DNA from: Paenibacillus phytohabitans
GTDB lineage: Bacteria > Bacillota > Bacilli > Paenibacillales > Paenibacillaceae
Assembly: GCF_013141775.1 (NCBI RefSeq)
Contig: NZ_WHOB01000069.1
Location: 310,001-374,000, forward strand
Direction: 5' to 3'
DNA length: 64,000 bases
The translations under genes were made by a program, and so were the position numbers. Shown here piece after piece: positions 48,905 through 56,270 of this stretch (its first letter is position 1; each line of letters opens with the position of its first letter). Under the pieces are notes generated by a model. It did not search any database. It worked only from the letters and a program-made list of their open reading frames with translations, and was not told where the DNA came from.

Positions 48905-50506
48905 ATGAAAAGGTTGCTTCATATCATTTTGGCAGTAGGTTTAATGATGAGTGTAACGCTCACGGGAGGGACGGGCAGTTCATCTGCTGCACAAGCTAAT
49001 AAGGTATTGCGTATTGGTCTGGGAAGTCTTCCAGAGGTACTGGACCCGGCAGTAATTGCAGATGACAGTTCAGTTACGGTTGTTAAAGGATTGTTCGAAG
49101 GCTTGGTCCGCCTGAATGCTGCTGGCCAGGCTGTGCCTGCAATTGCGAAAGCATGGACCCTATCGAATGATGGACTAACGTATACTTTTACCCTTCGTTC
49201 GAATGCGAAATGGAGTAATGGGCAGCAGGTGGTGGCTTCGGACTTCGAGTATGCCTGGAAGCGGGCACTCGCTCCGGAAGCAAAGCATGTCTACGCTTTT
49301 AATATGTACATGATTAATAATGCGCAGAACTACAACGAGGGAATTCTCAAGGATGCTGCCAAAATCGGCGTAAAGGCATTGAGTAAAACTACTCTTCAAG
49401 TCACATTAAAGGAGAAGACCTCCTATTTCATCCAGCTGCTCGCGGAGAGCATCTATCTGCCGGTTTACGCTAAGACCGCAAAGGCCAACAGCCAATGGGC
49501 AACAGATATTAAATCTATGGTGACCAATGGTCCCTTTAAGCTGAAGCAGTGGTCCTACAAAGAAATTATTCTAGGTGAAAATCCGGATTATTATGCGGCC
49601 AAAGAAATCAAGCTGTCTGAAGTACGCCTGCTTCTGCCAAAAGCCGGAACCGCAAATCCGACGGCTGCTTTCGTCAATAAAGAAGTGGATTGGGTTGGAG
49701 GCGGAGGACAAGAGCTTCTGGATTCATCTTCTATAGATTACAGAACCTCTAAGCTTACTTATGAAGCGCCTTATGCATCTAATTATTACTATCAATTCAA
49801 TCTGAATAAGGCTCCTTTCAAGAATCTGAAAATACGTAAGGCTTTGGCTATGGCCGTTGACCGCGAAGGCCTGCGTTACGGCACTCCTGCGTTTGGAGTT
49901 GTTCCACCAAGTATTCACGGGGCCAAGCTGAACTTCCGGACAGAGATGTCTGACAAAGCCTATTTTAAAGAAGATGCTGCAATGGCCAAGGCGCTGCTGG
50001 AAGAAGGGCTGCGTGAAGAAGGTTTGACTACCCTTCCAGAATTTACAATTATTATGAATGATGAAGGCGACCATGCTTCCATTGGAGAAGCCATCATTTC
50101 GGATTGGAAGGAGAAGCTTGGCATTCAGGCAAGCATTGAGGTGCAGAGCTGGCCGGAGCTGATAGATAACCGGGTGAATCAGAATTTCTCGGTGGCTAGA
50201 GCTGGTTGGGGCGCTGATTTCAATGATCCGGCATCTATGCTGGAGCTATTCACCTCCTGGAGTCCGGATAATGATTCAGGCTGGAGCGATGAATGGTATG
50301 ACGCTTATATAAAGGAAGCCCGGCAAACGGCAGATCCTGTTATACGCATGCAAATCTATACGAAAGCTGAAAAAATGCTTATCGACCAAATGGTGATTCT
50401 CCCGCTGTTTTATTGTGTTTCCGGTGTACTGCATAATCCTTCAATCCAAAATGTATACGTCGACTACGACGGGTCTATAGCTTTTACAAGAGGGTTTTGG
50501 ATGTGA
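48905..50506 (+). CDS. Oligopeptide ABC transporter substrate-binding protein (OppA family), orphan
   Basis: A 533-residue SBP_bac_5 protein. It has NKVLRIGLGSLPEVLDPAV at the mature N-terminus, GLTYTFTLRSNAKWSNGQQV, and a C-terminal half with NKAPFKNLKIRKALAMAVDR. The signal peptide is a plain Sec type: where a lipobox Cys is expected (LTGG) there is Gly, so it may not be lipid-anchored as OppA usually is in Gram-positives. No permease or ATPase gene is near. It has its own terminator. I chose ATG 48905 with AGGGG eight bases upstream. Substrate unknown. Confidence 0.9.
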   Translation: MKRLLHIILAVGLMMSVTLTGGTGSSSAAQANKVLRIGLGSLPEVLDPAVIADDSSVTVVKGLFEGLVRLNAAGQAVPAIAKAWTLSNDGLTYTFTLRSNAKWSNGQQVVASDFEYAWKRALAPEAKHVYAFNMYMINNAQNYNEGILKDAAKIGVKALSKTTLQVTLKEKTSYFIQLLAESIYLPVYAKTAKANSQWATDIKSMVTNGPFKLKQWSYKEIILGENPDYYAAKEIKLSEVRLLLPKAGTANPTAAFVNKEVDWVGGGGQELLDSSSIDYRTSKLTYEAPYASNYYYQFNLNKAPFKNLKIRKALAMAVDREGLRYGTPAFGVVPPSIHGAKLNFRTEMSDKAYFKEDAAMAKALLEEGLREEGLTTLPEFTIIMNDEGDHASIGEAIISDWKEKLGIQASIEVQSWPELIDNRVNQNFSVARAGWGADFNDPASMLELFTSWSPDNDSGWSDEWYDAYIKEARQTADPVIRMQIYTKAEKMLIDQMVILPLFYCVSGVLHNPSIQNVYVDYDGSIAFTRGFWM

Positions 50507-50516
50507 ATCTATACAG

Positions 50517-50548
50517 GAGCTCGGTATCTTACCGCAGCTCTTTTTTTT
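50517..50548 (+). terminator. Terminator after the oligopeptide-binding protein gene
   Basis: GAGCTCGGTA pairs with TACCG and AGCTC around TCT (one bulged C), followed by eight T. Confidence 0.92.
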
Positions 50549-50627
50549 GCACCTGAATGCATCGGCAAGACAAGGCATGAATAGAAGTGGTAAAATTTAC
50601 TCAACTGATTTCAACAGGAGGCAAATG

Positions 50628-51545
50628 ATGATGCGGATTGAACCTAGAGAGCTCAGCTACAAAGCATTCCCTGCATCGGAAGCGACAGCGGCGGGGATGA
50701 AAGTACTGCCTATGAATCCTGACGCGGTCTATTGCACGGTGCTGCACAATCATACCTATTGCGAGAGGGGCGGTCGGCCCCTGCATATGCATCTGATATT
50801 ACCGTCACAGCATGAACGTCCGGATGCAACCTGGCCGCTGCTGGTGTTCGTGCAAGGTTCAGCATGGAGACAGCAGCATCTGGATGCGAATCTCGCGCCG
50901 CTGTCCTGGATATCCAGACAAGGCTATGCTGTTGCAATCGTGGAATACCGCCCGTCAGACCTGGCGCCGTTCCCCGCACAGATCCAGGATGCCAAGACAG
51001 CTATACGGTATCTCCGGAAGAATGCCGGGCAGTTTAATATTGATCCGGAGCAAATCGTAATTTGGGGAGACTCCTCCGGCGGTCATACGGCGGTGATGAC
51101 GGGGATAACTCCGCATGACAAGGAGCTCGATACGGATGTGTACGACGGATTATCCTGCGAAGTCAAGGGTATCATCGACTACTACGGTCCTGCAGATATT
51201 ACCCGGATGAATGAGGCGCACTCTACGATGGACCATGCCGGAGCAGATTCTCCCGAAGGTCTGTTGATCGGAGGTCTGAATGTACTGGAGAATCCGGTGC
51301 AGGCGGAACCAACCATTATTATGAATCATATTTCGCAGGAAGTGGATATTCCGCCTATCCTAATGATTCATGGCAATAAGGATCGTCTGGTTCCTTTTGA
51401 GCAAAGTGTGCTGCTGTACAACGACCTGAAGCAAAAGGGCAAGGATGTTGAGTTCTACAAAATAGAGGGAGCCGATCATGGCGGCCCGGACTTCTGGTCT
51501 GATGAAGTGCTCGGTATTATCCAAGCTTTTATTACAAGACTATAA
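50628..51545 (+). CDS. Alpha/beta hydrolase (esterase, BD-FAE type)
   Basis: A 305-residue esterase-like protein. The nucleophile elbow is WGDSSGGHTA (G-D-S-S-G-G), the oxyanion-type LLVFVQGSAW comes before it, and the catalytic His is in GADHGGPDFW; Asp is likely in IHGNKDRLVP. This combination is the BD-FAE/hormone-sensitive-lipase-like group, which often de-esterifies plant or sugar esters. Three ATG codons in a row lie after AGGAGG; 50628 or 50631 has the best spacing. The FAH-family gene follows 14 bases later, so they probably act together. Confidence 0.85.
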   Translation: MMRIEPRELSYKAFPASEATAAGMKVLPMNPDAVYCTVLHNHTYCERGGRPLHMHLILPSQHERPDATWPLLVFVQGSAWRQQHLDANLAPLSWISRQGYAVAIVEYRPSDLAPFPAQIQDAKTAIRYLRKNAGQFNIDPEQIVIWGDSSGGHTAVMTGITPHDKELDTDVYDGLSCEVKGIIDYYGPADITRMNEAHSTMDHAGADSPEGLLIGGLNVLENPVQAEPTIIMNHISQEVDIPPILMIHGNKDRLVPFEQSVLLYNDLKQKGKDVEFYKIEGADHGGPDFWSDEVLGIIQAFITRL

Positions 51546-51559
51546 AGGGCGGTTTAGAT

Positions 51560-52471
51560 ATGAAACTACTATCCTATATTCAAGAGGGCGTCACCCGGCT
51601 GGGAGTACATACGGAAGCTGGCATACTGGATGTTGAACATGCTTTGACAGCATCTGGTTACCTGAAAGGAACAAGCTCCGTAACACTGCAGGATGTAATT
51701 GCCGGAGGGCCGGAAATGCTATCGCACCTTAAAGGACTTGCCCGGCAGGCAGTAAGGGAATTAACTGTGCCAGAATCAGATACCGTAGTTCTGCTCGACG
51801 AATCCACGCTGCAGATTGCCCCCTGTGTTCCCAGTCCCGGCAAAATCATTTGTGTCGGACTCAATTACCGCAAGCATGCAGAAGAAACGAAAGCTCCTAT
51901 ACCGCAGACGCCAATTCTGTTCAGCAAATTCAATAACGCGCTGGCAGCTCATCTGGAGCCGGTACCGCTGCCTGCTGCCTCGCAGAAAGTAGACTATGAG
52001 GCCGAGCTCGTAATCGTGATGGGCCGGACGGCCCGGAATGTCTCCAGGGAGGAAGCCTATAAGTACGTTTATGGATACTGCTGCGGCAATGACCTCTCCG
52101 CCCGCGATCTGCAGATGCGGACCCAGCAGTGGCTCCTGGGCAAAACCTGTGATAAATTCGCTCCGGTCGGCCCTTATCTCGTAACTGCGGATGAAGTGGG
52201 GGACCCGAACCAGCTTGCGATTTCGTGTACTGTTAACGGCGAGCTTCGCCAGTCATCCAATACAGCCGATATGATCTTTAAGTGTGATGAGATTATCAGC
52301 TATATTTCACAGCATTTCACACTGGAGCCGGGAGATATGATTATGACAGGTACTCCGGAAGGCGTTATGCTGGGGTATCCGCCGGAGCAGCAGGTATATC
52401 TGCAAGCCGGGGATACAGTAACCGTAGAGATCGAGAAGCTGGGACGGTTGACGAATACGATGACAATTTAG
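51560..52471 (+). CDS. Fumarylacetoacetate hydrolase family protein
   Basis: A 303-residue FAH-family enzyme. The fold is recognised by KIICVGLNYRKHAEETK, PILFSKFNNALAAH, the metal-binding VDYEAELVIVMGRTARNVS, GNDLSARDLQMRTQQW and GDMIMTGTPEGV near the end. Members hydrolyse acylpyruvates or cleave 2-hydroxyhepta-2,4-diene-1,7-dioate. The substrate is unknown. It follows the alpha/beta hydrolase gene by 14 bases (GGGCGG upstream), suggesting an aromatic-acid or keto-acid breakdown pair. Confidence 0.92.
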   Translation: MKLLSYIQEGVTRLGVHTEAGILDVEHALTASGYLKGTSSVTLQDVIAGGPEMLSHLKGLARQAVRELTVPESDTVVLLDESTLQIAPCVPSPGKIICVGLNYRKHAEETKAPIPQTPILFSKFNNALAAHLEPVPLPAASQKVDYEAELVIVMGRTARNVSREEAYKYVYGYCCGNDLSARDLQMRTQQWLLGKTCDKFAPVGPYLVTADEVGDPNQLAISCTVNGELRQSSNTADMIFKCDEIISYISQHFTLEPGDMIMTGTPEGVMLGYPPEQQVYLQAGDTVTVEIEKLGRLTNTMTI

Positions 52472-52650
52472 TATGGACTAATCTTCCGGTTGAATACTAT
52501 ACGGGCATGATGAGGTCATGAGCGGATAACGCTTGTGGCCTTTTTAACATGCCGGAAGGGACACAATAATAAGTAGCAAGTCTTCACTAATCGTTCAAGA
52601 TCAAGCAGTATCCAGACAGACAACGGGGCATATCTATGTTAATATATGAT

Positions 52651-52678
52651 GTGAATGAATATTAAAATATTCATTCAC
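52651..52678. promoter_or_regulatory. Perfect operator dyad ahead of the flavoprotein gene (TetR-like)
   Basis: GTGAATGAATATT-AA-AATATTCATTCAC: 13-bp arms, 2-bp spacer. A related site follows at 53503. Confidence 0.88.
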
Positions 52679-52728
52679 AAAGATTCGAAATGAAAGTAGG
52701 ATCTCATCACTACTCTGGAGGGACAGTC

Positions 52729-53502
52729 ATGAAGAAAGTCACCGCAATCATTGGTAATCAGCAAAAGCATGCCACGTACAGGGCAGTCTGCGAATTTGAA
52801 GCTCAGCTAAGGACATACGGGGAGATTGAGTTTGAGTACATTTTCCTGAAGGATTACAGGCTTGAGTTCTGCCGGGGCTGCAAGGTCTGCTTCAGTAAAG
52901 GCGAAGAATTCTGTCCGCTCAAAGATGACAGGGATGTGCTGATCGGGAAGATGGAGAACTCCGACGGCGTTATTATGGCCACTCCGAATTATGCATTCCA
53001 TGTATCGGCATCGATGAAGAATCTGCTGGACCGGCTGGCTTATGTATTCCATCGGCCGCAGTTCTTCGGCAAGACCTATACAGCGGTCGTCAACCAGGGC
53101 ATTCACGGCGGCAAGGGTATCGTCAAATATCTTAGCAGTATGGGGGAGAATCTGGGCTTCCAGGTAACCCGTGGCTGTGTGCTTCATACGATGGAGCCGA
53201 TAACACAAGCTGCCCAGGTGAAAAATTCACAGGAAATCCGCAAGGCCGCCGCCAGATTCTACAAAGGGCTTATGCGTTCGTCACCTCCGGTGCCCACGTT
53301 GTTCAGACTGATGCTGTTCCGCTTGTCCCGGACCAGTATTCATAACATGCTGGATGACAAGTCCAAAGATTACCGTCATTACAAGGATAACGGCTGGTTT
53401 GAGTCGGCTTATTATTATAAAGTTCCTTTGGGCCTCTTCAAAAGACTGGCCGGACGCCTATTTGATCGGATCGGTCGAAGAATGGCTAAGAACGCTAAAT
53501 AA
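52729..53502 (+). CDS. NADPH-dependent FMN reductase/iron-sulfur flavoprotein family
   Basis: A 257-residue flavodoxin-like protein. CRGCKVCFSKGEEFCPLKDD is the Cys signature of iron-sulfur flavoproteins and related FMN reductases; MATPNYAFHVSASMKNLLDR and GKTYTAVVNQGIHGGKG are FMN-binding parts. The C-terminal ~70 residues are basic and helical, which is unusual and could help membrane contact. I chose ATG 52729 with GGAGGGAC upstream. It is under the dyad at 52651 and followed by a second, matching site and an FMN-binding protein gene. Confidence 0.88.
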   Translation: MKKVTAIIGNQQKHATYRAVCEFEAQLRTYGEIEFEYIFLKDYRLEFCRGCKVCFSKGEEFCPLKDDRDVLIGKMENSDGVIMATPNYAFHVSASMKNLLDRLAYVFHRPQFFGKTYTAVVNQGIHGGKGIVKYLSSMGENLGFQVTRGCVLHTMEPITQAAQVKNSQEIRKAAARFYKGLMRSSPPVPTLFRLMLFRLSRTSIHNMLDDKSKDYRHYKDNGWFESAYYYKVPLGLFKRLAGRLFDRIGRRMAKNAK

Positions 53503-53528
53503 TGAATGAATAAGATAATATTCATTCA
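53503..53528. promoter_or_regulatory. Second operator dyad, before the FMN-binding protein gene
   Basis: TGAATGAATA, six bases, TATTCATTCA. The arms match the inner 10 bp of the site at 52651 (same 6-bp spacing), starting directly after the stop codon of the flavoprotein gene. Confidence 0.85.
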
Positions 53529-53548
53529 CAGAGAATGGGGGGATTGAA

Positions 53549-53968
53549 GTGAAACCAAAGTGGAAACGCAACCTGCTCATTATGTGCATTTCTGTAATTA
53601 TTATTGTATTGGTTGGACTTGCTGCAGGCTGGCTGTTCACGGAGAAAGAGCGGCGTGAAGCCCGGAATGTTCAAATCGGTGAAGTGGATTTCAAACAGCT
53701 GCATGCAGGCAATTATGTGGGTGAATACGCAGGCGGGATGTATAAATGGAGGGCGAATACGGTTCAGGTAACTATTGCAGCGCAGAAAGTAACAGCGATT
53801 AAGCTACTGGAGCACGCGGAGAATCAGCCTGCGGCTTCTACGGAGGAGCTGTTCGGCAGAGTGATCCAGGCTCAATCGCTGCAGGTAGACAGTATCAGCG
53901 GCGCTACGCTTACGAGCAAGGCTTATCTCAAAGCGATAGAAGATGCACTTGATCAAGCACAGCGGTAA
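53549..53968 (+). CDS. FMN-binding domain membrane protein (covalently flavinylated type)
   Basis: A 139-residue protein with one N-terminal membrane segment (about 8-27) and an outward FMN_bind domain. DSISGATLTS near residue 115 fits the flavinylation signature (D-x3-G-A-[ST]-x-[ST]), in which ApbE attaches FMN to the last Thr/Ser. GTG start with GGGGGGA upstream. Its neighbour is an FMN reductase with a Cys cluster, so both may move electrons across the membrane. No ApbE gene is in the window. Confidence 0.88.
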   Translation: MKPKWKRNLLIMCISVIIIVLVGLAAGWLFTEKERREARNVQIGEVDFKQLHAGNYVGEYAGGMYKWRANTVQVTIAAQKVTAIKLLEHAENQPAASTEELFGRVIQAQSLQVDSISGATLTSKAYLKAIEDALDQAQR

Positions 53969-54027
53969 CAAGCATCAACCAGTGCTCGGGATCGCTGACT
54001 TGGCTGAGGCTGCTTCAATAATGTCAA

Positions 54028-54711
54028 TTAAGAAGCTTCCGCCGCCGGGACGATACGGGTTCGGGCCGGGGCTTTGGCCGGAGCAGCGAAGCGGCTTTTG
54101 AACAAATGAATCATGAAGGACAGGATGACAATCGAAAGAACGGAGTAGATCCCCTTGAACAGCCCGATGGAGTAGTACGACCCGGCGATGATCAGACCGT
54201 CTAGCACGAACATAACTTTCCCCGGATTCCAGCCGAACTTTTTATGGAAAATTAGAGCCAGGATATTGCTCCCGCCCAGCGATGAGCCGTTCAGGAACAA
54301 GTAGGACATCCCGAGACCCATGACAGAGCCGCCGATTGCTGCTCCGAACCAGCCCGGAAGTACGAATTCAGGCAAGCGGGCAGCCGCAGCTGACATCAAG
54401 CTTAACGCGGAGACAGCGAACAGCGTGGATACGGTGAATTTCCAGCCCATTTTGAACAGGGACAGCACGTAAAAGGGGATGTTGACCAGAAGATACGTAA
54501 TGGAGAAAGAAGTACCCAGCCAATAGGATAAACTGAGCGACAAGCCCACGGTTCCACCGGTGATGATCTCGGAATGCTTGAGGACAAGTACACCAATGCT
54601 CACGATAAGTGTGCCCAGCAGCACCTTGAGGATTTGCAGTATTCCTTGTTGTAATCTCCGGTTGGCCCGGATTTTTCTTGGCTCAGTGAATTCCAGTTGA
54701 ATTGTATTCAT
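54028..54711 (-). CDS. YitT family membrane protein (DUF161)
   Basis: A 227-residue membrane protein with about five segments. The YitT pattern is clear: LKHSEIITGGTVGLSLSLSY, NIPFYVLSLFKMGWKF, and LNGSSLGGSNILALIFHKKFG. Function of the family is not settled. I chose ATG 54711, preceded by GGAGTGAG on the minus strand; the frame is open 64 codons further upstream but without a ribosome-binding site. The C-terminal DUF2179 domain often seen in YitT proteins is missing, so this is the short form. Confidence 0.88.
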   Translation of the reverse strand: MNTIQLEFTEPRKIRANRRLQQGILQILKVLLGTLIVSIGVLVLKHSEIITGGTVGLSLSLSYWLGTSFSITYLLVNIPFYVLSLFKMGWKFTVSTLFAVSALSLMSAAAARLPEFVLPGWFGAAIGGSVMGLGMSYLFLNGSSLGGSNILALIFHKKFGWNPGKVMFVLDGLIIAGSYYSIGLFKGIYSVLSIVILSFMIHLFKSRFAAPAKAPARTRIVPAAEAS

Positions 54712-54999
54712 GTCAGGTTTACTCACTCCATCTCTATATTGAATCATTGTTATGATTATAAAGGGAGTTCGGAAATCCGGCAAAAACATGCATTGCTGCG
54801 CGTCCGCTTGTGCGCGTATATCCTTTAAAAGGATAAAGTGACGCTTGATATAGTTGGCTTTTCGGATTTTTATATTGAGCTGGCAGTGCTGTCTTGTCGC
54901 CAATTCTTGAAACAGAGGCTATTATTAAATAAGAACATACATGTTATATTTACTAACTTCTGATTCTTCTTAGATCAGAGCATCATGAATTTTACTCAC

Positions 55000-55043
55000 A
55001 AAAAAGAGCTATGCCTCCTGCAATAGCAGAGGGAATAGCTCTT
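55000..55043 (-). terminator. Terminator of the EcsC/SHOCT gene
   Basis: On the minus strand AAGAGCTAT pairs with ATAGCTCTT, followed by T residues; inner bases pair in part. Confidence 0.85.
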
Positions 55044-55061
55044 CAAGATTCACGCGAGAAA

Positions 55062-56045
55062 TCAGCTGTTCAGCAGCTCGGATTTCTTCCGGTCGAATTC
55101 CTCTTGCGTAATTGCGCCCATATCGAGCAGCTGCTTGAATTTCAGCAGTTCATCCGCGGCACTAAATTGCTCCGGTCTTGCAGCAGCTGTAGCTGCCGGC
55201 TCTGGCTTCGAATCAAACCCTAAGTCAAAAAATTCGCCTTCAATTACATTAATCTCCGAATCTGCAACCGCACGCTGTACCTTATCCCTGTCCTGCGCCA
55301 GCTGAGCTTCCGAATAATGATCGCAAGCATCGTACAAAGCTTCCCGCAGGCGGTGCCCCATAGGCTTCATGGAGAAATAGGTCATCCCGCCGGAGAGAAG
55401 TCCGCCCAGAACAGGTATGAACTTGGATGCGCCTTGGGCAAAGGTTTTCTTGGTGATTTTAATCCCGATATAAGAAGAGATTTTCTTCAGCAGCGGGTAA
55501 TACATCGTCTGGGCCAAGTCTTGCCGGGTCTGCTCATTCAGCAGCTGCCGGGAATTAGGTGCGTTCAGAATGCGCAGCATCGGAGCAGAGCCGGCCACTC
55601 CGAACATCACTCCCAGATATAACGTAAGCTCACGGCTAACCTGCTCCGAATCCGGGGTGTTGCCTTGCCACAGATCCGCGCCTCCATACAGGTAGGCTAA
55701 TTCCTGGGACAAGCGCATCGCTACGCCAAAAAACTGCAGGGTGTCTGCCGGAATGGTCGCCGCCATGGCTAATCCTCCCGGAAGTCCGGCTGCTGTGGAG
55801 GCTGCAGTACTTAAGATAGTACGCTTTTCAATTAGCGTCTTGGCTAGTTTGTCAATGACCGATAGGCTGATCCCGGCCTCAAGCGGTCCTCTTTCCAGAA
55901 TGGTACTCATATTTCCATAAGTATCATATTTGGCAAACTGCTGAGCAAGGAATTCACTCCGGTCTACCTGTACCCCGGGAAGCTTCACTGCACCAGCCAA
56001 AATCATCTCCATTGTCCCTTGCCCGGATTGCTGTTCGTTTGTCAT
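55062..56045 (-). CDS. EcsC-like protein with C-terminal SHOCT domain
   Basis: A 327-residue protein. The middle part (about 60-250) has long hydrophobic helices, including AGLPGGLAMAATIPADTLQFF and FIPVLGGLLSGGMTYFS, a pattern of the EcsC family. The last 30 residues (ELLKFKQLLDMGAITQEEF plus DRKK) are a SHOCT oligomerisation domain. The exact function is unknown; such proteins may associate with membranes. ATG with AGGAGAT upstream. Divergent from kdpD. Confidence 0.82.
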   Translation of the reverse strand: MTNEQQSGQGTMEMILAGAVKLPGVQVDRSEFLAQQFAKYDTYGNMSTILERGPLEAGISLSVIDKLAKTLIEKRTILSTAASTAAGLPGGLAMAATIPADTLQFFGVAMRLSQELAYLYGGADLWQGNTPDSEQVSRELTLYLGVMFGVAGSAPMLRILNAPNSRQLLNEQTRQDLAQTMYYPLLKKISSYIGIKITKKTFAQGASKFIPVLGGLLSGGMTYFSMKPMGHRLREALYDACDHYSEAQLAQDRDKVQRAVADSEINVIEGEFFDLGFDSKPEPAATAAARPEQFSAADELLKFKQLLDMGAITQEEFDRKKSELLNS

Positions 56046-56144
56046 CTCAGATCTCCTTAGAATCGGTATGTTGAAATTTGCTACTCTACAATATTCGGCA
56101 CCGCCTGCGGATCACCTCCTAAATACTGCCATCCCTCCCCTCAT

Positions 56145-56181
56145 CTTAATGCAATCTTAATGCCACAGCCAATTCCATAAT
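56145..56181 (+). promoter_or_regulatory. KdpE-type promoter of kdpDE
   Basis: CTTAAT at 56145-56150 and 56156-56161 (11-bp period), then 14 bases and CATAAT at 56176-56181 as -10. The same geometry occurs at 59766 and 60192. Confidence 0.68.
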
Positions 56182-56270
56182 GTCATGCTGATTGTGCACA
56201 TGCTATACTGACGCTATCATTAAGAGTACGAACGCACGGCATGATGCCCATATAGGAAGGAACCATTCGA

